Shown here: in pieces, positions 7,597 through 16,192 of the stretch
How positions within the stretch are numbered: the first letter of the stretch is position 1
Layout: the number at the start of each line of letters is the position of its first letter
Source of the DNA: Tannerella sp.
GTDB taxonomy: Bacteria > Bacteroidota > Bacteroidia > Bacteroidales > Tannerellaceae
Length of the DNA: 32,749 nucleotides
Reading direction: 5' to 3'
NCBI GenBank assembly: GCA_031285685.1
Contig: JAITVS010000334.1
Span: 1-32,749, forward strand
Program-made: the position numbers and the translations under genes
The notes under the pieces: model-generated
Told to the model about the DNA's origin: nothing
Databases searched by the model: none
The model's input: the letters and a program-made list of their open reading frames with translations, nothing else

Positions 7597-7626
7597 ATTT
7601 AAAATTACTTCACTTCGTAAAGTAAC
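7597..7626 (-). repeat. Short 30-base repeat, copy A (leader of thiS)
   Basis: The 30 bases match 9350-9379 at 28 positions and in the same orientation. On the minus strand the core is ACTTTACGAAGTGAAGTAA, which can fold into a small stem (for example TTACTT with AAGTAA). It lies 28 bases upstream of the thiS ATG. Confidence 0.6.
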
Positions 7627-7663
7627 CTTCAGTTTTTAAGTATCAATTATAAAATTATTAAAG

Positions 7664-7831
7664 ACCGACCTCGTGTGGTGAGCCGTTAAGTAGTGCAGAG
7701 AGGCGTAAGAAATCTATGCTGTTTGAGCGGAGCGAGTTACATAGATTTTAGCCGATCGGAACGTTAAGCTTAACGATGCGAGGCACACGAAGTCTTGATT
7801 TTTTGGTTCTTTTTTATCAAGAAAAAAGAAC
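7664..7831 (+). repeat. Structured ~167-bp repeat, copy 2 (between thiD and thiS)
   Basis: This is the inverted partner of 5842-6007. It carries the same AAATCTATG/CATAGATTT stem, the same CGTTAAGCTTAACG palindrome (7762-7775) and a terminal hairpin at 7806-7831 with arms GTTCTTTTTT/AAAAAAGAAC. Arm bases differ from copy 1 on both sides in a pairing-preserving way. It starts 95 bases before thiS (operon sense) and ends six bases from the thiD stop codon. No gene lies in the 7569-7837 gap. Confidence 0.85.
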
Positions 7832-7837
7832 ATTCCC

Positions 7838-8656
7838 TTACTGCCAAAACTCAAAAAAATGATGAACCGGCCCGTGCCCTTTACCAATTTCATATTCCGC
7901 ACCGGCAGCAATGGCCGATTTCATATACTCTTTCGCTTTACACACCGCTTCGTTAAGCGGCAAGTTGTGAGCCAGATATGCAGCTATTGCCGAAGAGAAC
8001 GTACATCCGGTGCCATGTGTGTTTTTCGTATGAATACGCTCGGAGGTAAGCTCTATAATCTCATCCGTTTCCGCATTATAAAACACATCCGTCAATAGCT
8101 CGTCCTTCAGATGCCCTGCCTTCAACAAAACAGAAACTTTACCGTTTACGGACAGCTCACGTATCACTAAGGGCAAATCGCCCTGCCCGTTTATTTTCCG
8201 TCCAAGCAGAACTTCCGCCTCGGGAATATTCGGCGTAATTACACGCGCGAAAGGCACCAACTCCTTTTTCAAGGTTTCGATTGCTTCATCCTGTAATAAC
8301 TTATCACCGGAAGTAGCAACCATCACCGGATCCAGCACAATATTTTTAATATCATATCCGGCCAGTGTGTTTTTTATGGCCCTTATCAATTCCGAAGAAT
8401 GGAGCATTCCTATTTTTACAGCATCGGCGCCGATATCATCCAATACGGATTTAATTTGTCCGGTCACAAAATCGACCGGAACAGGATGTACACCTGTCAC
8501 TCCAACCGTATTTTCATCGACCACTGCGACTATCGCAGACATACCAAAACATCCGCATGCTGAGAAAGTTTTTAAATCCGCCTGGATACCGGCGCCTCCG
8601 CTCGGATCACTACCGGCAATGGTTAACGCTCTTTTATAATGCTTCTTCATATACAT
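7838..8656 (-). CDS. thiD: Hydroxymethylpyrimidine (phosphate) kinase ThiD
   Basis: A 272-residue ribokinase-fold enzyme that phosphorylates HMP and HMP phosphate to the diphosphate used by ThiE. The N-terminal substrate motif GSDPSGGAGIQADLKTF is at 15-31, DPVMVATSGDKLL lies mid-protein, and the anion-hole/catalytic GTGC at 215-218 is followed by TFSSAIAAYL. The length is normal for single-domain ThiD with no ThiE fusion. Starts at 8656 (MYM) and at 8650 (MKKHYKR) are both possible; neither has a strong ribosome-binding site. It sits between tenA (34 bases upstream) and repeat copy 2. Confidence 0.95.
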   Translation of the reverse strand: MYMKKHYKRALTIAGSDPSGGAGIQADLKTFSACGCFGMSAIVAVVDENTVGVTGVHPVPVDFVTGQIKSVLDDIGADAVKIGMLHSSELIRAIKNTLAGYDIKNIVLDPVMVATSGDKLLQDEAIETLKKELVPFARVITPNIPEAEVLLGRKINGQGDLPLVIRELSVNGKVSVLLKAGHLKDELLTDVFYNAETDEIIELTSERIHTKNTHGTGCTFSSAIAAYLAHNLPLNEAVCKAKEYMKSAIAAGAEYEIGKGHGPVHHFFEFWQ

Positions 8657-8690
8657 AAATTATTTGATCCATTATCAATTGTGCATCGTC

Positions 8691-9341
8691 TCAAATTTTC
8701 CATTGTTCGAGATTGTACGCACTGTCCCAAAACATCCATTCCAACCTGGAGCATGTAACAAATGCTTCGGTCATCGCATCCTGTTGTTCCGCCGTACATT
8801 TTTCAGCCAGTTCATCACAGACATTTATCGCTATTTCTACTGATTGTGCAAACTCCTCACCTCCATACGTATTTATCCATGCCTGATACGGATTATAATC
8901 CTTTGTTTGATTTGCCAGAATATAATCACCGACCTCCTTATAAATCCAGAAACAAGGTAAAACCGCAGCAGCCATTACTTCAAGCGGCGCATTCAATTGA
9001 CGAAGCAGAAATGATGTGTACAGGAGGCACGAAGGCGATGGCGTTTGTTTTCCTTTCACTCCTAACTCCGTGCAAAACGTTTGATGAAGTTCATTTTCCA
9101 CAGCGATGCTCTCGCCCGCAAAACCAATAAACGCCTCAATATGTGAAGGTTTCGTCAATTTTGTTGCAATAGCAGTCAATATCCTACCATAATCGGATAA
9201 ATACAAAGCATCCTGTTGAATATAAAAAGTAAACTTTTCTTTATCCAGTGTTCCGTTCATCAATTCCCGTATAAACGGTAAATTCAGTGTCTCTTTATAA
9301 ACAGGCCCTATAGCCTCCCATGCTTTCTCACTCCATTTCAT
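8691..9341 (-). CDS. tenA: TenA family aminopyrimidine aminohydrolase / thiaminase II
   Basis: A 216-residue all-helical protein. The family hydrolyses degraded aminopyrimidines (or thiamin) to give hydroxymethylpyrimidine for salvage. Expected residues are present: D44 in FYIQQDALYL, the catalytic cysteine C130 in VLPCFWIYKEVG, and the C-terminal glutamate E201 in CSRLEWMFWDSAY. The length is typical. With thiC absent from the window, TenA and ThiD form the pyrimidine-supply arm of this operon. The short repeat copy B lies just before its start codon. Confidence 0.94.
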   Translation of the reverse strand: MKWSEKAWEAIGPVYKETLNLPFIRELMNGTLDKEKFTFYIQQDALYLSDYGRILTAIATKLTKPSHIEAFIGFAGESIAVENELHQTFCTELGVKGKQTPSPSCLLYTSFLLRQLNAPLEVMAAAVLPCFWIYKEVGDYILANQTKDYNPYQAWINTYGGEEFAQSVEIAINVCDELAEKCTAEQQDAMTEAFVTCSRLEWMFWDSAYNLEQWKI

Positions 9342-9349
9342 GTTTTTAA

Positions 9350-9379
9350 ATTTAAAATTACTTCACTCCGTAAAGTGAC
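9350..9379 (-). repeat. Short 30-base repeat, copy B (leader of tenA)
   Basis: Same orientation as copy A (7597-7626), differing at two positions. On the minus strand TCACTTTACGGAGTGA can fold as a 5-base stem (TCACT/AGTGA). It ends eight bases before the tenA ATG, where it may affect translation, and lies between the methyltransferase and tenA genes. Confidence 0.6.
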
Positions 9380-9392
9380 TTACTGTTTAATA

Positions 9393-10100
9393 TTACTTTC
9401 TTTTATATCCGCATATCGCAACATAATCGCCGCTATCATAACCAGCAACAGGTTCCTCAACCGCATGATTCGAATAAATCGGATGCTTTGTCAATGTCTG
9501 GGCAAATTCCAGATTAGAAAAACCGGCGCTTTCCAAAAGCGTAATCTTTTCCGCAGTCGTTCTCCAGTTTGATTGGCAAACCAATTCTATCGGATATGGA
9601 TTGCGGGGATATACGCCATTCAACAACTCGTGCGCCCAGGTTCCTGTTGCTTTGGCCAGGTTATAAAGCAATCCGTAGGAACTTTCTTTCGGAATATCGA
9701 TCAGGATAATTCGTCCTCCCTCCTTCAAAGCATCATAACTATTTTTTATAGACTTTGCAAGATCGGAAATATAACTCGGACAACCATTATATAAAATAGT
9801 ATCATACAGGCCGGTTTCGACTTGCATATCTTCCGCCGTTCCAATCTCAACGGAAAGCCCCCGTTTCCTTGCTATTTCAGCCATATCGGCAGACGGCTCT
9901 ATCCCATCTTTAATGATTATATCAAATTCTTTCTCAAGAATCATTTCGAAAAGCCCACTACCGCAACCAACAGAAAGGATGCGTCCGGCATCTTTCAGAA
10001 AGTAAGCGACCAATTTCACTTCGGAATACAAAACATTCCTGTTTTCTAAAAACCATGCGTCATATTTCTCCGCATAACTGTCAAAGCTGTATTTTTCCAT
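9393..10100 (-). CDS. Class I SAM-dependent methyltransferase, first gene of the TPP-regulated operon
   Basis: A 235-residue protein with a Rossmann methyltransferase core. Motif I is LSVGCGSGLFE at about 42-52, the acidic end of strand 2 is DGIEPSADM, and AEDMQVETGLYDTILYNG covers motifs II-III. EGGRIILIDIPKE forms the later strand. A C-terminal SGDYVAICGYKR strand closes the fold. No substrate-specific signature is visible. It is the first gene behind the TPP riboswitch and 51 bases ahead of tenA, so its expression follows thiamin need. That suggests a role in thiamin precursor salvage or tailoring, which is inference. Another possibility is a general small-molecule methylase recruited to the regulon. 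Confidence 0.75.
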   Translation of the reverse strand: MEKYSFDSYAEKYDAWFLENRNVLYSEVKLVAYFLKDAGRILSVGCGSGLFEMILEKEFDIIIKDGIEPSADMAEIARKRGLSVEIGTAEDMQVETGLYDTILYNGCPSYISDLAKSIKNSYDALKEGGRIILIDIPKESSYGLLYNLAKATGTWAHELLNGVYPRNPYPIELVCQSNWRTTAEKITLLESAGFSNLEFAQTLTKHPIYSNHAVEEPVAGYDSGDYVAICGYKRK

Positions 10101-10107
10101 CCTTTAA

Positions 10108-10143
10108 AATAAAAAAAGCCGTTTCGCAAAAACGAAACGGCTT
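10108..10143 (-). terminator. Intrinsic terminator of the TPP riboswitch
   Basis: On the minus strand an 11-base perfect stem AAGCCGTTTCG/CGAAACGGCTT (10143-10133 and 10126-10116) with a six-base loop is followed by a run of T. It lies between the aptamer and the methyltransferase ATG. The 5' arm holds CCGTTT (10140-10135), complementary to AAACGG (10188-10183) at the 3' edge of the aptamer, so an alternative anti-terminator pairing exists. Confidence 0.88.
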
Positions 10144-10180
10144 ATAACAATTTATTATTTAATATATTTGTTTTAAACTC

Positions 10181-10266
10181 AACCGTTTCCCTACGATGTC
10201 AATTACAACATATCAGGTTCGAGGGTTTAATCTCAGCCCTTCCTCAAGGAAGGACACCCCTAACGA
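10181..10266 (-). ncRNA. TPP (thi-box) riboswitch aptamer
   Basis: The minus strand carries the conserved TPP aptamer elements in order: GGGGTGTCC (10260-10252), a P3 hairpin CCTTCC/GGAAGG, CTGAGA (10236-10231), ACCCTCGAACCTGAT (ending 10212) and GTAGGGAAA (10194-10186). P1 can form between ATCGTT at the 5' edge and AACGGT at the 3' edge. TPP binding should stabilise P1, occupy AAACGG and leave the terminator at 10108-10143 free to form, switching the operon off. It controls the methyltransferase through thiF. Confidence 0.95.
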
Positions 10267-10271
10267 TAATG

Positions 10272-10303
10272 CAAATGTAGCGAAAGTCGGGCGATATACA
10301 AAA
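10272..10303 (-). promoter_or_regulatory. Promoter of the thiamin operon
   Basis: On the minus strand TTTTG (10303-10299) is followed after 19 bases by TACATTTG (10279-10272), an excellent match to the Bacteroidota housekeeping promoter. The RNA would start a few bases before the riboswitch P1 helix. A hairpin AAAATAAG/CTTATTTT (10300-10319) overlaps the -33 box and may weakly terminate pgi transcripts. Confidence 0.75.
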
Positions 10304-10399
10304 TAAGTCGGCTTATTTTTATATCCGAGCGAAGCTACATGCTGTTTCTCAACGAAACTTAGTAAACTATTTTATCTGCAGCGAAAAAGAAGATAAAAA

Positions 10400-11740
10400 T
10401 TATAGTTTTGCTTTTATTGCTTTACTTTCTTTTTCGTAACCCGGCTTGTTCAGAAGGGCAAACATATTCTTCTTATACGCCTCCACTCCCGGTTGGTCAA
10501 ACGGATTCACACCAAGCACATAACCACTTATACCGCAAGCTTTTTCAAAGAAATAGAACAATTGCCCGATATAATAGGCATTCAGTTCCGGCATTGTGAT
10601 CTTGATATTCGGAACACCTCCATCTATATGCGCAAGTTGCGTACCAAGTTCTGCCATTTTATTCACCTCATCAATACGCTTTCCGGCAAGATAATTCAGC
10701 CCGTCAAGGTCTGCCTTATCCGTTGGCACAGTCATCCGGGTATCCGGTTTTTCTACTGATATAACCGTTTCAAAGATAATACGTTCGCCTTCCTGTATCC
10801 ATTGTCCCATAGAGTGCAAATCGGTTGTAAAGTCAACGGAAGCAGGGAATATGCCCTTACCGTCTTTACCTTCACTTTCTCCATAAAGCTGTTTCCACCA
10901 TTCGCCGATATAATGCATTTTAGGATGAAAGTTTGCCAATATTTCCACTTTCTTTCCTTTCGCATAAAGCGCATTACGGGTAGCCGCATAGATAGAAGCA
11001 ATGTTTTGAGCAAACGGGACTTTTTCATCCGTCGCTTTTTCCATATCCACAGCGCCCTTCACCAGATCACGGATGCTGATACCAGCGACAGCAATCGGCA
11101 ACAAACCGACAGGGGTAAGTACCGAAAAACGTCCACCTACATCATCCGGAATAATAAAAGTTTTATATCCTTCCTTATCAGCTAATGTGCGCAACGCACC
11201 ACGGGCCTTATCCGTAATTGCGACGATGCATTCTTTAGACTCTTTCTTTCCGACATTCTTTTCCAACAGTTTTTTCAGGACACGGAAAGCGATGGCAGGC
11301 TCAGTAGTAGTCCCCGATTTGGAGATATTGATAATACCGAACTTCGTATCTTTAAGCGCTTCACACAGTTCCGAAAGATAATCTTCGCCGATATTATGCC
11401 CCGCATAAAGAACTACCGGGTTTTTACGCTTTTTCTGTAACCAGTCAAAACTATTATTCATTGCTTCAACAACAGCTTTTGTTCCAAGATAGCTTCCACC
11501 GATGCCAATAACAACAACCGCCTTACATTTACGCAACTGCGCAGCTGTTTTTTCAATATCCTTAAGCTCGGCTTCCTTTATAGAAGAAGGAAGATGTAAC
11601 CATCCCAGGAAATCACTGCCCATCCCTGTTCCTTTATGCAACATTTCCAGCCCATTCTTTACTTTAGGCTCTAATGCATCCACTTGTTTTTTTGTAATAA
11701 CACCCAGCGCCTTATCAATGTTCAAGCTAATAGTTTTCAT
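10400..11740 (-). CDS. pgi: Glucose-6-phosphate isomerase
   Basis: A 446-residue cytoplasmic enzyme interconverting glucose-6-phosphate and fructose-6-phosphate in glycolysis and gluconeogenesis. It is of the short bacterial type (about 440-450 residues). Diagnostic blocks are [18 protein letters not shown] (near 76-93), [13 protein letters not shown] (sugar-phosphate loop), [17 protein letters not shown] (signature 1), [12 protein letters not shown] and the C-terminal [19 protein letters not shown] (signature 2). It is the last gene of a lysS-gpsA-pgi series, 45 bases after gpsA, with no clear promoter of its own in that gap. Confidence 0.97.
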   Translation of the reverse strand: MKTISLNIDKALGVITKKQVDALEPKVKNGLEMLHKGTGMGSDFLGWLHLPSSIKEAELKDIEKTAAQLRKCKAVVVIGIGGSYLGTKAVVEAMNNSFDWLQKKRKNPVVLYAGHNIGEDYLSELCEALKDTKFGIINISKSGTTTEPAIAFRVLKKLLEKNVGKKESKECIVAITDKARGALRTLADKEGYKTFIIPDDVGGRFSVLTPVGLLPIAVAGISIRDLVKGAVDMEKATDEKVPFAQNIASIYAATRNALYAKGKKVEILANFHPKMHYIGEWWKQLYGESEGKDGKGIFPASVDFTTDLHSMGQWIQEGERIIFETVISVEKPDTRMTVPTDKADLDGLNYLAGKRIDEVNKMAELGTQLAHIDGGVPNIKITMPELNAYYIGQLFYFFEKACGISGYVLGVNPFDQPGVEAYKKNMFALLNKPGYEKESKAIKAKL

Positions 11741-11785
11741 ACGTATGAATATTTATGATTAAAACTTATCTATTAAAACAATCTG

Positions 11786-12787
11786 TCATTTAAATGTTTT
11801 CGTAACTTCTTTTATTTGTTCCGAAGGAGACTTGCGCTCATAAAGAACCGAATACAACGCATTTAGAATCGGCATATCAACCTTATATTTTTCATTTATT
11901 TCATGCATACACTTAGTAGCATAATAACCTTCTGCCACCATGCCTAATTCTATTTTCGCGACACTGACGCTATTCCCCTCTCCGATCATCTTACCAAACA
12001 TACGATTACGGCTGAATGTAGAATATGATGTAACGAGCAGATCACTCAAATAAGCGGCACTTGTAATATCACGCGCCATCGGTTGCACCACATTCAGAAA
12101 ACGTATCATCTCCGCAAATGCATTCGGTATATATACTGCCTGAAGATTGTCTCCGTATTTCAGTCCATTACAGATACCTGCAACAATAGCATATATATTT
12201 TTAAGGACGGAGACATATTCCAACCCTACCATATCACGGCTGCAGGAACTATTCAGGTAAGGTGTATTGAACACACTTTCAGACAGTTTGAGAGCTTTCT
12301 CTATATCACGGCAGACAAGCGTAAGATACGAAAGGTGCTCCATCGCAATTTCTTCGGCATGGCACGCTCCGGCTATAACGATAATATTATACGGATTAAC
12401 TCTGTAATATTTCGAGAAATAGTCATTAACAAGCATATTTTCATCCGGCACAATACCCTTGATTGCCGAAATAATATATTTGTCCTCTATAGATGTTGTT
12501 ACTTTAGCTAAATGTTCTTTTATATAGGGAGAAGGAGTTGCAAAAATAAGCGTATCGGAATCTTCTATCGCCTGATTTATATCGTCATAGAAATTAATCC
12601 GTGACGTATCGAACGAAATACTCGACATATAGGCCGGATTATGTTTCATTAGTTTAAAATCTTCGATACGGTCAGGACGTCGCATATACCAGTTTATTTC
12701 AGGTTGTGAATACATCACAATCTTCGCTAAAGAGGTCGCCCAGCTTCCCCCACCCATAACTGCTATCTTTCCGGGAAAGATCTTCAT
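11786..12787 (-). CDS. gpsA: Glycerol-3-phosphate dehydrogenase [NAD(P)+]
   Basis: A 333-residue enzyme that reduces dihydroxyacetone phosphate to sn-glycerol-3-phosphate for phospholipid synthesis. The N-terminal nucleotide loop is GKIAVMGGGSWATSLAKI (6-23). ISAIKGIVPDENM carries the conserved lysine, followed by GACHAEEIAMEHLSYLT, which replaces the common GPSFA block. The catalytic Lys region is VLKNIYAIVAGICNGLKYGDN. The start lies 13 bases after the lysS stop, so the two are co-transcribed. UDP-sugar or hydroxyacid dehydrogenases share the fold, but the blocks above are specific. Confidence 0.95.
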   Translation of the reverse strand: MKIFPGKIAVMGGGSWATSLAKIVMYSQPEINWYMRRPDRIEDFKLMKHNPAYMSSISFDTSRINFYDDINQAIEDSDTLIFATPSPYIKEHLAKVTTSIEDKYIISAIKGIVPDENMLVNDYFSKYYRVNPYNIIVIAGACHAEEIAMEHLSYLTLVCRDIEKALKLSESVFNTPYLNSSCSRDMVGLEYVSVLKNIYAIVAGICNGLKYGDNLQAVYIPNAFAEMIRFLNVVQPMARDITSAAYLSDLLVTSYSTFSRNRMFGKMIGEGNSVSVAKIELGMVAEGYYATKCMHEINEKYKVDMPILNALYSVLYERKSPSEQIKEVTKTFK

Positions 12788-12800
12788 ATCGTCAGCGGTT

Positions 12801-14534
12801 TTAGTTTGTAATGTCCTTCGTCCAGACTTCTACATCCTGTAATGAAGGCAATTCTAACCCAAGATTATATTTTTTGTTAAGCTCAAACAATGACTGGCGC
12901 ACCAGTTGCGCATTTGCACCGGCAAGCATATCTACTGTGACATATCCGGATTTCTGTAGCGCAGGCACCCATTCTTCAGGTACACCTAACGGAACATACA
13001 TTTCCACCTTATCTTTATGCACAGTCTTTTCCGGACGCATCTGCGGGAAGAACAATACCTCCTGAATCGTTGTCTGCCCCGTCAAAAGCATGACAAAACG
13101 ATCTATCCCGATACCCATACCACTTGTCGGAGGCATACCGTATTCAAGTGCACGAACAAAATCCAGGTCAATGAACATGGCTTCATCATCGCCTTTTTCA
13201 CTCAATTTCAGTTGCTCCTGAAAACGTTCCAACTGATCAATCGGATCATTCAACTCGGAATAAGCATTACACAATTCCTTTCCGTTCACGATCAGTTCAA
13301 AACGCTCCGTCAGTTCCGGATTTGAACGGTGACGCTTGCATAACGGCGACATTTCAATCGGATAGTCGGTAATAAATGTGGGTTGTATATAATTCGCTTC
13401 ACATTTTTCGCCGAAAATTTCGTCGATGAGCTTTCCTTTTCCCATCGTTTCATCCACTTCTATATCCAGCTTTTTACAAACTTCGCGAAGCTGTGTTTCA
13501 TCCATCCCGGTGATATCAATACCCGTATGTTCTTTTATAGAGTCTATCATGGTGATACGTTTGAACGGTGCCTTGAAACTGATTGTCTTTCCGTCGACCA
13601 CCACTTCGTCAACTCCGTTCACGTCCACGCTTACTTTTTCAATCATCTTCTCCGTAAAATCCATCATCCAGTTGTAGTCCTTATAAGCTACATAAATTTC
13701 CATACAGGTAAATTCCGGATTATGGGTACGATCCATCCCTTCGTTACGGAAGTTTTTGGAAAATTCATAAACCCCCTCAAAACCACCTACAATCAGGCGT
13801 TTCAGATACAATTCATCCGCAATACGCAGAAACAAAGGAATATCCAATGCGTTATGATGCGTAATAAAAGGGCGCGCGGAGGCGCCTCCCGGTATGGATT
13901 GCAATATCGGAGTTTCAACCTCCAGATAACCTTTAGAGTTGAAATATTCACGCATGGAAGTATATGCCTTCGTACGCTTGATAAATATATCTTTTATTTC
14001 GCCGTTTACAACAAGATCTACATAGCGTTGTCGATAACGTTGTTCAGGATCAGTAAAACCGTCATAAACAACGCCGTCCTTTTCCTTCACAATCGGAAGC
14101 GGACGAAGTGATTTCGACAATACGGTAAATTCTTCCGCATGAACGGAGATCTCACCCATCTGCGTACGAAAAACAAAACCTTTAATTCCGATAAAATCAC
14201 CGATATCAAGAAGTTTCTTAAAAACCACATTATACAAATCAAGATTATTTTCCGAAGGACAGATATAATCACGTGTAATATAAACCTGAATACGACCTTT
14301 TGAATCCTGCAATTCCACAAAAGAAGCCTTCCCCATGATGCGACGGCTCATAATTCGCCCTGCTATTGTAACATAGCGTTTTTCATCTTCATCTTTAAAG
14401 TTTTCTTTGATTTCTTCGGAATATGCATCTACCGGATATTCCGCTGCCGGATAGGGTTCAACCCCCATATTTCGCATTTGTTCCAGACTGTTACGCCGGA
14501 TTATTTCCTGTTCGCTTAAATCTAATATATTCAT
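12801..14534 (-). CDS. lysS: Lysyl-tRNA synthetase, class II
   Basis: A 577-residue class II enzyme charging tRNA-Lys. The N-terminal OB fold (about 55-160) has [18 protein letters not shown]. Motif 2 is [15 protein letters not shown] followed by [11 protein letters not shown]. Motif 3 is [15 protein letters not shown], followed by [13 protein letters not shown]. After motif 3 there is a roughly 65-residue C-terminal tail not present in E. coli LysS. It resembles a small helix-hairpin-helix-like module and occurs in Bacteroidota LysS. I start at the ATG at 14534 ([14 protein letters not shown]), the conserved family start, rather than three codons upstream. Its promoter is at 14560-14592. Confidence 0.96.
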   Translation of the reverse strand: MNILDLSEQEIIRRNSLEQMRNMGVEPYPAAEYPVDAYSEEIKENFKDEDEKRYVTIAGRIMSRRIMGKASFVELQDSKGRIQVYITRDYICPSENNLDLYNVVFKKLLDIGDFIGIKGFVFRTQMGEISVHAEEFTVLSKSLRPLPIVKEKDGVVYDGFTDPEQRYRQRYVDLVVNGEIKDIFIKRTKAYTSMREYFNSKGYLEVETPILQSIPGGASARPFITHHNALDIPLFLRIADELYLKRLIVGGFEGVYEFSKNFRNEGMDRTHNPEFTCMEIYVAYKDYNWMMDFTEKMIEKVSVDVNGVDEVVVDGKTISFKAPFKRITMIDSIKEHTGIDITGMDETQLREVCKKLDIEVDETMGKGKLIDEIFGEKCEANYIQPTFITDYPIEMSPLCKRHRSNPELTERFELIVNGKELCNAYSELNDPIDQLERFQEQLKLSEKGDDEAMFIDLDFVRALEYGMPPTSGMGIGIDRFVMLLTGQTTIQEVLFFPQMRPEKTVHKDKVEMYVPLGVPEEWVPALQKSGYVTVDMLAGANAQLVRQSLFELNKKYNLGLELPSLQDVEVWTKDITN

Positions 14535-14559
14535 CTTTATCATATATCTAATATGGATA

Positions 14560-14592
14560 CAAAGATAATGAATATCAAACGCAACGCCAAAA
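14560..14592 (-). promoter_or_regulatory. Promoter of lysS-gpsA-pgi
   Basis: On the minus strand TTTTG (14592-14588) and TATCTTTG (14567-14560) are separated by 20 bases, a near-perfect Bacteroidota promoter. The ATG follows about 25 bases after the -7 box. The promoter lies in the 74-base gap after the FAD oxidoreductase gene, so the lipid operon may read through into lysS. Confidence 0.7.
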
Positions 14593-14608
14593 GAAAAGGG
14601 CTATTCTT

Positions 14609-16192
14609 TCAAAACAGGTCTTCGGTTGCAGTTTCCATACCGATAATCTCGCCACAGGTAAAAAAGGAAGTCATGGATACACCCAAAACGCCGTGCAGGT
14701 TCAGGTTTTGGCCGGTCAGGAATAGATTAGGCACAGGAGTACGGGCAGATAATAATGTAGTCATCAGCTGGTCGTATTTTTTTCGTATACCGTAAGCAGA
14801 ACCGCAAGGTGTTCCGGTATAGTCGCGATATGATAGCGAGGTACTGGTATACATCTTTTCTATCGCATCTTCCGGATAGGCAAAATCCTTTAAGCCGGGA
14901 ATACATCCGGAGACCAGATTGATACAGGATTTTGCTTTCTGATTTTTATATGACAGATAATCGTCGTCACGACGGCCTATTGTAGTTCTCTCCCACTGCT
15001 GAACTTCCGGCCAATACATCGGAGTCAGAATATCAATATTACGTGTGTACAAAGAACCCTCTTCCGGCACCTGAAACGATACGAGCGCACAAGTGTTTAC
15101 ATGTTCCGGTTTATAGTCGGAGTACTGCCATACATCACCGGTTTTATATACATAAATATTTCGGTTTTGATAGGGTATGGCACTCTCTTTCAGTGCAATA
15201 TTTACCGTAAACATTCCAAAAGTATTTTCCAGATTAGAAATACGTTTACGATATATATTCCGGATAAGTTTGCTTTCGGTAATCAACGAAAGAGCATGTG
15301 CCGGATGTGTGTTCGCAATAAAATAATCAGCCTCAATTCGCTCTGTTCCGCTTGCCCGTCTATGCAAATTATCAAAAACTTCTTGCCCTCCATCAATATA
15401 CTCCGGAACATCGGCAATCTCCTTCACCCCATTCACTTCCGCTGCGACAATTTCCCCATCCTCTTCTATCAGACGCGTTACATCCGACTTCATCCGTACG
15501 GTTCCGCCATTTGCTTCGATGCTTTTAATCAGAGAATCGGTAATCAGGGAACCGCCACCACGCAGGCGCCACGCGCTCTGAATAAAAGAGCTGTTTATCT
15601 GCGCAAAAATATACAACGGTAAAGTCTGCGGGTTTAATTCCATTTTCAGGGATGTTCCCGAAAGCACATTTCGCAGTAGAGGATCGTCTATTGTTGAAGT
15701 CAGATAATCATAGGCCGATTTTGCAAAAAGCGATGTACCGTAAATATCGTCATCTTCTTTTCGTTCAAAACTGCCGAAGATATTATCCGACACATTACGT
15801 AAAAAAGCGGCGTACTTTTTCAGATTTTCGCGCTGATGAGGAAAATGTCCGGCCAATGTTTCCGTAAAACGCTCATAGCCATTAGCAAAGAGATAAGACT
15901 TATCATTAATAATTACTTCGTCAAAACCATTTTCGTCCATCCGAAGCCATGGCAAATCCATCAGTCCGAAATAGTCGAAAAGCCGATGTAACGGTTGCCC
16001 TTCATCAAGACCTCCTATATAGTGGAAACCTGTATCAAAAGTATGTTTTCCGCGACGAAAGGTCTGCATGCAACCTCCCGGCTGACCGTTTTTTTCAAGT
16101 ACACAGACATTCAGACCATGCTTCGACAGGATATATCCGCACTGCAAGCCTCCAAGTCCGCTTCCAATAATTACGACATCATACTTTTTCAT
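14609..16192 (-). CDS. Phytoene-desaturase/retinol-saturase-like FAD oxidoreductase of the lipid operon
   Basis: About 527 residues from the ATG at 16192 (MKKYDVVIIGSG); an ATG nine bases earlier is also possible. The dinucleotide loop GSGLGGLQCGYILSKHG and the acidic end of strand 2 (VLEKNGQPGG) are at residues 9-37. FDTGFHYIGG and WRLRGGGSLITDSL follow, and the C-terminal FLTGQNLNLHGVLGVSMTSF binds FAD in the CrtI family. Its relatives desaturate, saturate or isomerise polyenes. It overlaps the end of the exporter gene, which ties it to the polyketide/lipid operon. A similar oxidoreductase is a regular member of Bacteroidota flexirubin/aryl-polyene clusters. The substrate here is unknown. 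Confidence 0.8.
   Translation of the reverse strand: MKKYDVVIIGSGLGGLQCGYILSKHGLNVCVLEKNGQPGGCMQTFRRGKHTFDTGFHYIGGLDEGQPLHRLFDYFGLMDLPWLRMDENGFDEVIINDKSYLFANGYERFTETLAGHFPHQRENLKKYAAFLRNVSDNIFGSFERKEDDDIYGTSLFAKSAYDYLTSTIDDPLLRNVLSGTSLKMELNPQTLPLYIFAQINSSFIQSAWRLRGGGSLITDSLIKSIEANGGTVRMKSDVTRLIEEDGEIVAAEVNGVKEIADVPEYIDGGQEVFDNLHRRASGTERIEADYFIANTHPAHALSLITESKLIRNIYRKRISNLENTFGMFTVNIALKESAIPYQNRNIYVYKTGDVWQYSDYKPEHVNTCALVSFQVPEEGSLYTRNIDILTPMYWPEVQQWERTTIGRRDDDYLSYKNQKAKSCINLVSGCIPGLKDFAYPEDAIEKMYTSTSLSYRDYTGTPCGSAYGIRKKYDQLMTTLLSARTPVPNLFLTGQNLNLHGVLGVSMTSFFTCGEIIGMETATEDLF

Noticed and set aside
10300-10319. AAAATAAG/CTTATTTT hairpin as a firm pgi terminator
   Set aside because: The stem is entirely weak outside one G-C pair per arm and lacks a following T-run, so I mention it only as a possible weak site.
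13383-14111. Plus-strand 242-codon frame opposite lysS
   Set aside because: Long but antisense to conserved lysyl-tRNA synthetase motifs, rich in His/Phe/Tyr as expected from a shadow frame.
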